Position numbers and translations under genes: made by a program. Below are positions 9,276 through 16,445 of a DNA stretch of 64,000 bases, piece by piece. Origin of the DNA: Holdemania sp. Marseille-P2844 (GTDB lineage: Bacteria; Bacillota_I; Bacilli_A; Erysipelotrichales; Erysipelotrichaceae); NCBI RefSeq assembly GCF_900120005.1, contig NZ_LT635450.1, forward strand, positions 1 to 64,000, read 5' to 3'. The stretch's first letter is position 1, and the number at the start of each line of letters is the position of its first letter. The notes under the pieces are model-generated. The model ran no database searches. It was not told where the DNA came from and saw only the letters and a program-made list of their open reading frames with translations.

Positions 9276-9980
9276 TTATTCCAGCGTTTCAATTTTTTCC
9301 TGCAGCTTAGCCAGCGTGCCTTCAAACTCGCATTCCACCGGCAGGTTTTCCGTGTTTAACAAACAGTCGGTGATCAGCCAGCCTTCCATCCCCAGCGAAC
9401 GGGCCGTCATGTCTTCCTTAACGTCGTTGCCGATCATGACGCACTGCTTCGGATCCAGATTCAACCGGGTGAGAATTTCTTCATAATATTTCGGATTCGG
9501 CTTGCAATAGCGGCAAACCTCAAAGGTTGTGATCCAGTCAAAGTCGTTTTTATCCAATCCGGCCCAGCGGATCCGGTTTTCCGTAGCGATCCGCGGAAAG
9601 ATCGGATTGGTCGCCAGCACTAACGTATAACCTTTTTCTTTAAACCGTTTTACAATCTTATTCGCCAGCGGCGTCGGCGCGCAGGCTTCGACCGCTTCGT
9701 TGAATTCGTTGCGGTAGTAGTCGAGGAATTCATCCTCCAGCGTTTCATGATGCAAGCCGGTCAGGCGATCAAACACCTGCCAGAACACCTGTTCATTGGT
9801 AGCCCGGCCATCGTTGGTCACCATTGCGCCGGTGCCTTTCCATATCGTATCGACCAGCTGCTTCGGGTCGATCTTCCCCGCCATTTTCTTCGCCAGGCGG
9901 GAAAAATAACTGTGGACAAATTGATCTTGATCCATCGGCAGCAGCGTGCCGTCCAAATCAAAGAAGTATGTTTTTTTCAT
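9276..9980 (-). CDS. HAD-superfamily hydrolase
   Basis: A 234-residue cytoplasmic haloacid-dehalogenase-type phosphatase. Motif I is YFFDLDGTLLP (Asp8 nucleophile, Asp10), motif II is LATNPIF, the Lys-containing motif is in CKPNPKYYEEIL, and motif IV is MIGNDVKEDM. The helical insert between motifs I and II gives a subclass-I cap, as in phosphoglycolate phosphatase-like or nucleotidase enzymes. The substrate cannot be read. The start follows AAAGGAAT, and a promoter with TTTCAT, 17 bases and TATAAT lies at 10007-10035. Confidence 0.9.
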   Translation of the reverse strand: MKKTYFFDLDGTLLPMDQDQFVHSYFSRLAKKMAGKIDPKQLVDTIWKGTGAMVTNDGRATNEQVFWQVFDRLTGLHHETLEDEFLDYYRNEFNEAVEACAPTPLANKIVKRFKEKGYTLVLATNPIFPRIATENRIRWAGLDKNDFDWITTFEVCRYCKPNPKYYEEILTRLNLDPKQCVMIGNDVKEDMTARSLGMEGWLITDCLLNTENLPVECEFEGTLAKLQEKIETLE

Positions 9981-10006
9981 CGTCAGATTCCTTTCGCAAT
10001 GGCTTT

Positions 10007-10035
10007 ATTATACACAAATTTCCAGTTTCATGAAA
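10007..10035 (-). promoter_or_regulatory. promoter of the HAD gene
   Basis: On the minus strand TTTCAT (10030-10035), 17 bases, TATAAT (10007-10012) with TG just upstream of the -10. Confidence 0.6.
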
Positions 10036-10037
10036 GC

Positions 10038-10059
10038 GGACAATCTTGTTTGATTGTCC
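10038..10059. repeat. inverted repeat between HAD promoter and DedA-like gene
   Basis: GGACAATC-TTGTTT-GATTGTCC is a perfect 8-bp inverted repeat directly upstream of the HAD -35. It is also 10 bases past the stop of the DedA-like gene. There is no T run, so it may be an operator or a weak transcript-end hairpin. Confidence 0.55.
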
Positions 10060-10068
10060 ATTTCTCAT

Positions 10069-10764
10069 TCATTTTCCCGATTCACTCCCGCGATCAGCGC
10101 GGCGTTTCTGGATCCAGGCGGCCGCCAGCGCGGCGAGGACGGCGGCAAGGGCAACCATCATCGCTTCCCGCACCCTGCCTTCAATCAGGAAGTTTCCGAT
10201 CAGCGAACCGGCCAGCACCGGAATGATCGAGCCGAATGCGCAGGAAAACAGAAAAACCGGCCAGCGGACGTCCGACACCGCCGCCAGATAGGGCTTGACC
10301 AGATTGGGCAGGACCGGCAGAAGGAACATTAAAAAGCAATAGAGTTCTTTGTTTTTCCCCGCCAGCCAGTGACGGAAACGTTCCAGCATCCGCGTGATCT
10401 TCGACTTTGGCGACAGCTGGCCGAGCAGTTTTTCCGCAAACAGATAGACAACGCCGTTGCCCAAAACCATCCCGGTCAGAATTATGATCGTCCCCAACAA
10501 AGGCCCATAACTGGCGCCGGCCGCCGCCTGCAGCGACAGCGCGGGAATCAGCGACGTGATCACCTGCACCGCCTGAAGCAGAATCAGAAACAACACGCCC
10601 TTCAGCCCCAGCGCGCGAAAGTACAGCCGGATCGCCTGTTCGTCGCCGCTTTTCAATAGCGCGTTGACCGCCGGAAGAAAATCCAAAGCCGCCAGCACAA
10701 GCAAAAGTACGCCCGCGATTGCGGCGATTCCCTGCAGCCGATTCCATTTTCGTTGCTTCTTCAT
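10069..10764 (-). CDS. TVP38/TMEM64 (DedA-like, VTT domain) membrane protein
   Basis: A 231-residue membrane protein with an N-terminal helix (about 10-30) and a VTT/SNARE-associated core. It includes SLIPALSLQAAAGASYGPLLGT and the FLLPVLPNLVKPYLAAVSD segment, both hallmarks of this family of lipid-transport-like proteins, and ends in a basic tail. The exact substrate is unknown. Its only plausible ribosome binding site, GGTGAT, lies inside the downstream arm of the terminator hairpin at 10771-10795. Translation may therefore be limited when that hairpin forms. Confidence 0.85.
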   Translation of the reverse strand: MKKQRKWNRLQGIAAIAGVLLLVLAALDFLPAVNALLKSGDEQAIRLYFRALGLKGVLFLILLQAVQVITSLIPALSLQAAAGASYGPLLGTIIILTGMVLGNGVVYLFAEKLLGQLSPKSKITRMLERFRHWLAGKNKELYCFLMFLLPVLPNLVKPYLAAVSDVRWPVFLFSCAFGSIIPVLAGSLIGNFLIEGRVREAMMVALAAVLAALAAAWIQKRRADRGSESGK

Positions 10765-10765
10765 A

Positions 10766-10795
10766 AGAAAAAATCACCAGGGATCCCGGTGATTT
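10766..10795 (-). terminator. terminator hairpin that also masks the next gene's SD
   Basis: On the minus strand AAATCACC and GGTGATTT pair around GGGATCCC and a run of T follows. It begins at the stop codon of the 52-residue ORF. The DedA-like start ATG comes 3 bases after the T run, and its SD-like GGTGAT is the hairpin's second arm. Confidence 0.8.
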
Positions 10796-10952
10796 ATAGA
10801 TGAATGACTTCCTGCGTCGTTTTAACAATCATCGTAATATCAGCGCCTGTTACATCAAAATCAACGTCTTTCACCGTTAAGCTGATTTCCTTTAACAGTT
10901 TCTCTGCTTTTTTCTGCGCGAGTTCATTTAACTGTTTAAACTCAATTTTCAT
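10794..10952 (-). CDS. small acidic/basic protein of 52 residues, unknown
   Basis: A short ORF starts at ATG 10950-10952 after GAGGTG (9 bases) and reads MKIEFKQLNELAQKKAEKLL, then a beta-rich tail ending in IVKTTQEVIHL. It has one amphipathic helix, then KDVDFDVTGADITMIVKT, and no membrane segment. A terminator starts at its stop codon, and AT-rich promoter-like sequence lies upstream (ATAAAAT near 10970-10980). These signals argue that it is a real small gene. I do not recognise a family. Confidence 0.6.
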   Translation of the reverse strand: MKIEFKQLNELAQKKAEKLLKEISLTVKDVDFDVTGADITMIVKTTQEVIHL

Positions 10953-11060
10953 ATCTAACACCTCGCTTCTATTTTATCATGAAAGGCCCACTTTGAATAT
11001 AGCGGAATTCTGACAAGTTTTGTCGAATTCTTAACTTTTTTATTGCATTTTGCGGGTTGT

Positions 11061-11930
11061 TTATTCTACTAACCGTTTGATAAAGTTGCCTGTGATCTGC
11101 AAGCCCTCGTTGACGATGATGAAAGCTTTGGGATCCAGCTGCGTAATCATCCGGCGCAGTTCATTGACCTCATCCTTCGACACAATGGTGACCAGAACCT
11201 CGGTTTCCGTCTGGGTATAGGCGCCTAAGCCCTTCCAATACGTCACCCCGCGCACAAAATCCTTGAGGATCCGGTTTTTGATTTCCGGGTTCTTGGTAAA
11301 GATCATCAGGCTCATCTCGATGTTCTGCAGGTGAACCTTATCGAGCACAAATGAATATACCGCCGCATAGATAATGCTGTAAATCGCGATCGGCAGATCA
11401 AACAGGAACGCGCACAGACTGTACACCAGCGCGTTGAACAGCAGCTGGATCTTCCCGACGCTGAACGCTTTCCAATGCAGCGCGGCATACACGCCGACGA
11501 TATCTGTTCCGCCGCCGCTGGCCCCGCTGACCAGCGTCATCCCGATGCCCAATGCCCCGACGATCGCCCCGATGATGAGCGAAGCCAACACATCGTCCAG
11601 AATCGGCACGACTGGAATGGGAATCAGCGAGAAGCAGACAGTCTGGGTGATCAGTGAAAGTAGCGTCCCAAGAAAGAATTTCCGGCTCAGCGAGCGAAAG
11701 GCCATAAAAAACAGCGGCACATTGATTAAAAAGTTGATCACGCCCGCGATATCGAAACTGAAACGCATTCCCATCCGACTGACCAGCACGGACCGGATAA
11801 TCTGCGACAGTCCGACAATTCCGCCGTTATAGAGATTGACCGGAACGACGAAAAGATTAATCGAAGCCGCAAACAGCGCCGAGCCGAACAGAATCATCGT
11901 GTAATCATAAATTTGTGAATGGCGTTTCAT
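11061..11930 (-). CDS. YitT family membrane protein
   Basis: The protein has 289 residues. About five to six membrane helices in residues 10-180 include the family segment FVVPVNLYNGGIVGLSQI and GASGGGTDIVG. They are followed by a cytoplasmic DUF2179 domain (about 215-285, with VTYWKGLGAYTQTETEVLV). YitT proteins are common in Bacillota, often in several copies; their transport role is not settled. The start follows AGGAGGAACC. It is divergent from the LysR gene at 12111, with an interrupted palindrome between them at 12040-12062. Confidence 0.92.
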   Translation of the reverse strand: MKRHSQIYDYTMILFGSALFAASINLFVVPVNLYNGGIVGLSQIIRSVLVSRMGMRFSFDIAGVINFLINVPLFFMAFRSLSRKFFLGTLLSLITQTVCFSLIPIPVVPILDDVLASLIIGAIVGALGIGMTLVSGASGGGTDIVGVYAALHWKAFSVGKIQLLFNALVYSLCAFLFDLPIAIYSIIYAAVYSFVLDKVHLQNIEMSLMIFTKNPEIKNRILKDFVRGVTYWKGLGAYTQTETEVLVTIVSKDEVNELRRMITQLDPKAFIIVNEGLQITGNFIKRLVE

Positions 11931-12039
11931 GAAATGGTTCCTCCTGGGTTTCCCACGGATCTTCTCTTATTTTATATGAACTGGGGTAATTCTGCCAGCC
12001 TATTTTTGAGTTTTCATCTTTCTCTTTTATCTTGTTCAT

Positions 12040-12062
12040 TTCCCGATCAAATTAATCGGGAA
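12040..12062. promoter_or_regulatory. interrupted palindrome, candidate LysR operator
   Basis: TTCCCGAT-CAAATTA-ATCGGGAA is an 8+7+8 symmetrical site between the divergent YitT and LysR genes. It lies just upstream of the extended -10 TGGTATGAT (12077-12084) of lysR. Confidence 0.6.
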
Positions 12063-12110
12063 CCGGCTTGTTTTATGGTATGATAAAGATAAGTAAAGCA
12101 GGTGATTTGA

Positions 12111-13025
12111 ATGGACGTCAAAGCGTTATCCTACTACGTCGCCATCGCCGATCAGAAAAGCATCAACAAAGCGGCTGAAATTCTGTACATCAGCCAGCCG
12201 GTTTTATCCCGAACCGTTCAGGCGTTGGAAGACGAGCTGGGCGTCCAGCTGTTAATCCGCAATAATCATGGGATTGAAATGACTCCGGTCGGCCAGAGCT
12301 TGTATTATTATGCCCACAGCATTCTTTCCCAGTTTGAGGAAATCGAACGGTTAAAGAAAACGTACCACGCGGTTGTGGAAACCCGCCTGCAGGTATCAAC
12401 GGCAATGCTTCTGCTTCAGGATGCGATCGTGCAGGAATACTTCAAGTCAGTCCCCAGCGATCATGCGGTCATCAATATTCAGGAAACGGGCATCGAACAG
12501 GCGATCAAGAACGTCAGCGATCAGGGATCCGAGATCGCGATTCTGACGTTGAACTCCGTGCAGCATCGCGTCATGACCAAGGTGATCAAAGTTCAGGGCT
12601 TGCAGATGCATTCGATCAAGAAGGATGCGGTTTATGTTCATCTCGCCCAGTCGCACCCATTAGCCAGCCGAAGTACGATTACCACGTCCGAGCTGTTGGA
12701 CATGACCTATCTGCGGATGCCGCAGGATTTCTACACCCAGCTCAATTACACCTTCAAAGTTGGCGATCAGGAACTGACCAATTTCAAGAAGACCGTGACT
12801 GTTAACAATTACCACACGATGATCAATCTGTTGAAGCACAGTGATTCGTTCATGTTCGGCAACTGTTGGCAGGCCGCCGATCTCAAGAAAGGCGGCATCG
12901 CTTCCATCCCTGTGGAAACTGACAATGTCTCTCGTCATTTGGTCTGGATCGAACGCCAGCGGCATACCTTATCTAACGAAGCCAAGCTCTTTCTGGATTT
13001 GTTTTGTTCATCACTTGCGGTATAA
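12111..13025 (+). CDS. LysR family transcriptional regulator
   Basis: The protein has 304 residues. The winged helix-turn-helix is at 1-60 (SINKAAEILYISQPVLSRTVQALEDELGVQLL), followed by a linker helix and a periplasmic-binding-like effector domain. The ATG follows AGGTGAT. The neighbour across the shared upstream region is yitT, the usual target arrangement for a LysR protein. The effector is unknown. About 130 bp separate it from the exported protein gene at 13156, which has its own promoter-like region and very different base composition. Confidence 0.92.
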   Translation: MDVKALSYYVAIADQKSINKAAEILYISQPVLSRTVQALEDELGVQLLIRNNHGIEMTPVGQSLYYYAHSILSQFEEIERLKKTYHAVVETRLQVSTAMLLLQDAIVQEYFKSVPSDHAVINIQETGIEQAIKNVSDQGSEIAILTLNSVQHRVMTKVIKVQGLQMHSIKKDAVYVHLAQSHPLASRSTITTSELLDMTYLRMPQDFYTQLNYTFKVGDQELTNFKKTVTVNNYHTMINLLKHSDSFMFGNCWQAADLKKGGIASIPVETDNVSRHLVWIERQRHTLSNEAKLFLDLFCSSLAV

Positions 13026-13155
13026 CGTTATTTTACTAAGGTATATTTTCACAAAAAGCATAACCAGGCTATACTTTATTGGTATTACTCTCTCCCCTTT
13101 TTCCCCATTATAATAAAGATGTAAACATATTCTAATTAAGAGGAGGAATATTATA

Positions 13156-13632
13156 ATGAAGAAAAAAGCGATTCTTGGTTTCATGACCGGTGCGGCGATC
13201 GTCGCGGCGACCACGGGGTCTTATGCGGCGTGGGATAAATTGAGTGTTACTAATGCACATCTAATTACAATTGCTAAGCCCGTTACAGTCACGTCCACAT
13301 TATCAGGGGCTGATGAATTTAGTGTTTCAAACAACGAAGATAGTCGTGCTTTAGAGTCAGCTCCTGTATATACAGTTGAGATGCCAATTTCTGTTGAGCC
13401 ATCAAATCATGAGGTTAAATTGACTCCTTCCGCAAGTTTATCTGGTGATATTACTAATAATAACCCTACTATTGAGGTATACAAGGGGGCGGAAAAGATT
13501 GATCTTACCAAACCGATTGATGCAGGAGATTATACTATAAAAGCTGCATTTACTATGCCAGATGATGCTCCTACTAGTTTAGATGATGTAACTGCTACAA
13601 TAACAGCGACGCTCGTTCCAGCGACTAATTAG
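13156..13632 (+). CDS. exported protein with SipW-type signal peptide
   Basis: A 158-residue secreted protein begins MKKKAILGFMTGAAIVAATT and continues GSYAAWDKLSVTNAH. This resembles the signal peptides of TasA and CalY (camelysin) proteins, which end in a conserved Y-A-A-(F/W) and are cut by SipW. The mature part is Ser/Thr-rich and predicted beta-rich, with no Cys. At about 130 residues it is shorter than TasA. The sequence is clearly richer in A+T than its neighbours, hinting at separate origin. The start follows AGGAGG. A strong UUCG terminator follows, and the dedicated-type signal peptidase is the next gene. A fibre or surface role is inference. Confidence 0.75.
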   Translation: MKKKAILGFMTGAAIVAATTGSYAAWDKLSVTNAHLITIAKPVTVTSTLSGADEFSVSNNEDSRALESAPVYTVEMPISVEPSNHEVKLTPSASLSGDITNNNPTIEVYKGAEKIDLTKPIDAGDYTIKAAFTMPDDAPTSLDDVTATITATLVPATN

Positions 13633-13641
13633 TATATATTT

Positions 13642-13666
13642 AAGCCATCTTCGGATGGCTTTTTTA
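13642..13666 (+). terminator. UUCG-loop terminator
   Basis: AAGCCATC-TTCG-GATGGCTT followed by T. The UUCG tetraloop makes it very stable. Confidence 0.92.
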
Positions 13667-13727
13667 AAAGTATCTTTGATTCTAACCTGAATACTGATAA
13701 AATAGAGATAACTGCGGGGATAGTAAC

Positions 13728-14672
13728 ATGGGGACAAAGAAAAAGTGGAGAGTTAAACCGAAGATTGTAAATTGGATATTCCGATTTATATCTTTTGTTT
13801 TGTTCTGCTATATCTTGGGAATGTTGTTCTTTCCCGATACCATGATCAAACTAACCGGTTTTCAATTCTATACGGTATTGAGCGGAAGTATGGAACCGAA
13901 GATTCCAACCTATTCGCTGGTGTTGTCGAAGAACATACAATCCGATGATGAGCTGGTTCCCGGTACAATTATTACCTTCCATGCGAACCGGCTGGGGGAA
14001 GATACAGTATTGACGCATACTTTAGCCAAGACCGAAGTAGAATCGGATGGCCGGGTACGGTATTATACACAAGCCTATGCTTATGAAGGGCTGGATGAAT
14101 ATCACACATACCGGCAGGATATCGTCGGCATCTACGTCATGCACGTTCCTTTCCTGGGGAAGATCGTCTTGTTCTTACAGAGTCAGTATGCCTGGTTCAT
14201 CATTCCGATAGTGGTTGTCATCCTGTTCTTATCGTGGATCGTAGAACTGTTGATGGAGCGCAACGAACTGATCGGCAAGCGCAACGCGGATAAGTTAACC
14301 AGCGATCTGAAAGAGATCGAACAGGCTGAGTTCACCTTCGACAGCACAACCATTCAGAATTCCTTCCTTGTCGTCAAAGGACTGGTCGTTTATTCCGGAC
14401 AGTGGCAGACGCCGATCGCCCGGATCGACTTTATGAATGAGAAATATGAAATTCTCGATACGGCACTGTTGTATCTGCGGCCGAAGAAATCCAAGCTGGA
14501 GCACAAGCTGAAGTGGGTAGCGGTGGTCAAATATGACAAGAAAATCAAATATCAGGACGCTCATCTCTACTCTCTGGATTATCCGTTAAGTGAGAAAGAG
14601 AAAAAACAGCTGAAGAAAAAGATCAGGAAAGAAAATCGCATGCTGAAAAAATCCAAGTCGAGGGCAGTCTGA
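13728..14672 (+). CDS. SipW-like (ER-type) signal peptidase I
   Basis: A 314-residue membrane serine peptidase. A first membrane helix (18-37) is followed by the nucleophile in LSGSMEP (Ser54). The general base is a His (TVLTHTL, His97) instead of Lys, as in ER-type and SipW enzymes. A second membrane helix lies at about 155-178. The cytoplasmic C-terminal 130 residues are an unusual extension, charged, with a Lys-rich end. It follows the gene for a protein with a SipW-type signal, the likely substrate. TAAAAT lies upstream at about 13697, and the ribosome binding site is GGGGAT. A terminator overlaps the stop. Confidence 0.88.
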   Translation: MGTKKKWRVKPKIVNWIFRFISFVLFCYILGMLFFPDTMIKLTGFQFYTVLSGSMEPKIPTYSLVLSKNIQSDDELVPGTIITFHANRLGEDTVLTHTLAKTEVESDGRVRYYTQAYAYEGLDEYHTYRQDIVGIYVMHVPFLGKIVLFLQSQYAWFIIPIVVVILFLSWIVELLMERNELIGKRNADKLTSDLKEIEQAEFTFDSTTIQNSFLVVKGLVVYSGQWQTPIARIDFMNEKYEILDTALLYLRPKKSKLEHKLKWVAVVKYDKKIKYQDAHLYSLDYPLSEKEKKQLKKKIRKENRMLKKSKSRAV

Positions 14673-14687
14673 AAAAGACTGCCTTTT
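14663..14687 (+). terminator. terminator of the signal peptidase gene
   Basis: GGCAGTCT and AGACTGCC with a 5-base loop, then TTTT. It overlaps the stop codon at 14670-14672. Confidence 0.85.
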
Positions 14688-14714
14688 CGTTGGATTCCTG
14701 TTAAAAGCCCGGCG

Positions 14715-14978
14715 TCAGCCGGCGACTTCGTTTTCCTCCTCGACGAATTCATACATGTTCATTTCGTCAAAATCACAGAATTCAGCGATGGTCATATTAA
14801 AACCTAACGCTAATTGATGAATCGTCGCGATTCCCGGATTCTTGGTATGTCCTTTGATGATGTTCTCCAGAGTGGACGTGCTCACGCCGGACATTTCGGA
14901 TAATTTGTAGAATGAAATATTTCCTCTTTGTTTGCATAATTCCCGAATTCTATTCGATATCAATGTGACGTATTCCAT
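14715..14978 (-). CDS. small Xre-type helix-turn-helix regulator
   Basis: An 87-residue protein made of one Cro/C1-type HTH (about 5-65; ISFYKLSEMSGVSTSTLENIIKG) and an acidic tail FVEEENEV. It has no effector domain. It faces the signal peptidase gene tail to tail. Upstream at 15036-15059 is a 24-bp nearly perfect palindrome, a likely binding site. The start follows AAAGGAAGC. It could be a phage-like or plasmid-type regulator, but no partner toxin gene is next to it. Confidence 0.85.
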   Translation of the reverse strand: MEYVTLISNRIRELCKQRGNISFYKLSEMSGVSTSTLENIIKGHTKNPGIATIHQLALGFNMTIAEFCDFDEMNMYEFVEEENEVAG

Positions 14979-15387
14979 AGTTCAGCTTCCTTTCTTTTGT
15001 TTTTTGCGGTTCTATGATAGCAACGTGGTTTCCAGATTATTCCCATATATGGAAATAATATTTTTGCAGGTAAATAATTTTGAAAGAATAGCTGAAAAAG
15101 AGAACGAAGAATTATCACGTAAACTAAAGATAAGTAGAAATTTCAAATAACATTTATTGCGAAAGAAGGAGGTAAAAAATAAATTTATCATTTTTTCTTA
15201 TTTCTACTAATTTCAATTAAATAGGAATTACATCCTCTATCATAATCAATTTTTACAGATAATAAATACATTGTTTATTTCAAGTTTTTCATGAATTTAT
15301 TCATTTTTTGATATATATTTTTTATGATGCCTGAAAACTTAGGAATATAAGTGCCGGCAAGAAGGAAATCAGACCCGGCCAAAGAAA
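14979..15387. other. AT-rich intergenic region, no credible gene
   Basis: This stretch is strongly A+T rich, unlike its surroundings. It contains the palindrome at 15036-15059 and an isolated GGAGG at 15167-15171 that is not followed by a start codon of any ORF. The open frame at 14932-15150 looks random. It could be an insertion scar or promoter region. Confidence 0.5.
15036..15059. promoter_or_regulatory. 24-bp palindrome upstream of the Xre gene
   Basis: The two 12-base arms (ATTATTCCCATA and TATGGAAATAAT) are symmetrical except for one position. The site lies about 60 bp upstream of the Xre start and probably serves for autoregulation. Confidence 0.6.
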
Positions 15388-15431
15388 AACTCTGCTTCTC
15401 CCGAAATCCTTGCTTTGGGAGAAGCAGAGTT
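15381..15431 (-). terminator. long-stem terminator of the cyclophilin gene
   Basis: Two 15-base arms (15388-15402 and 15417-15431) pair perfectly. On the minus strand TTTTTC follows. Confidence 0.9.
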
Positions 15432-15445
15432 AAATTAAAGATTGA

Positions 15446-15886
15446 TTATTCTTCAGTGATTTCCACCTTGGTCATGACATCGCCGTTGCGCATGGCACGG
15501 ACAGCGCCGAGGTTGTCCGTCACCTGACCGAAGACCGTATGCACGCCGTCCAGATGCGGCTGCGGATCATGACAGATGAAGAACTGGCAGCAGCCGGTAT
15601 CCTTGCCGCGGTGAGCCATCGACATCGCGCCCGCGATATGCTTGTGCGGATTGTTTTTTGTTTCGCAGGGAATCGTGTAGCCCAGATCGCCCGCGCCGGT
15701 GCCGTAAGGGCAGCCGCCCTGGGAAACGAAATGCGGAATGACGCGGTGGAAAGTCTTGCCGTTGTAATAACCTTCCTTAATCAGCTTGACGAAGTTGGCG
15801 ACGGTGATCGGCGCTTCGTCCGGATACAGCTCAAACGGAATTTCCGCTCCGTTGGCCATCGTAATTTTACCTTGAATTAAACCCAT
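15446..15886 (-). CDS. cyclophilin-type peptidyl-prolyl isomerase
   Basis: A 146-residue cytoplasmic foldase that isomerises peptidyl-proline bonds. Cyclophilin motifs are clear: [13 protein letters not shown] (catalytic Arg in FHRVI), [23 protein letters not shown] and VFGQVTDNL. There is no signal peptide. The start follows AAGGAGCG. It is a single gene with its own strong terminator. Confidence 0.95.
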   Translation of the reverse strand: MGLIQGKITMANGAEIPFELYPDEAPITVANFVKLIKEGYYNGKTFHRVIPHFVSQGGCPYGTGAGDLGYTIPCETKNNPHKHIAGAMSMAHRGKDTGCCQFFICHDPQPHLDGVHTVFGQVTDNLGAVRAMRNGDVMTKVEITEE

Positions 15887-15943
15887 AATTTGTTCGCTCC
15901 TTTTCTTTCCTTCTTATTCTACTCTATTTTCAAAATCCTTGCA

Positions 15944-16435
15944 TTAAGATTCGCAGGTCAGCCGGTACCGCACAACGATCTGCGGCGTACCCATGTCTAA
16001 CGTCTTTTCCACAGGCTCGGCCGTAAATCCGCAGTGTTCATAAAACTGGCGGGCCTGGACATTCGACTTGAGAACCCACAGGACAAATGTGGAATAGCCG
16101 CGCTGGCGCAGCTGATCAATTCCTGCCTGCATCAGCCGCCGGCCAATCCCCTGACGTTGAAACTGGGGCAGCAGATACAGCGCCACGATCTCACCCAGCA
16201 GTTCACCGTTGTCTTCTTCCCTGCCGATCCGGCAGAAACCGACGATCTTGTCCGCCTGTTCCGCCAGCCAGATCTCCGCGCAGCCATTTCGCTTAAACGT
16301 TTCCAAGCTGCGCTGAAGGGTGCGGGTTTTCAGAAATTGGGGGTCGATCAGCCCGGCGTACGCGGCCTGCCAGCTCAGTGCGTGAACTTCTGCCAGACCC
16401 TGTGCATCCTGCGGACTGGCTTGACGGATTCTCAT
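15944..16435 (-). CDS. GNAT family N-acetyltransferase
   Basis: The protein has 163 residues. The acetyl-CoA binding motif A is in VALYLLPQFQRQGIGRRLMQAGI (Q/R-x-x-G-x-G), followed by VLWVLKSNVQARQFYEHCGF. This gives the GNAT fold, and the substrate is unknown. It begins 11 bases after the DUF885 lipoprotein stop, with GAGGAAT overlapping that gap, so the two are co-transcribed. Confidence 0.92.
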   Translation of the reverse strand: MRIRQASPQDAQGLAEVHALSWQAAYAGLIDPQFLKTRTLQRSLETFKRNGCAEIWLAEQADKIVGFCRIGREEDNGELLGEIVALYLLPQFQRQGIGRRLMQAGIDQLRQRGYSTFVLWVLKSNVQARQFYEHCGFTAEPVEKTLDMGTPQIVVRYRLTCES

Positions 16436-16445
16436 TCAGCATTCC

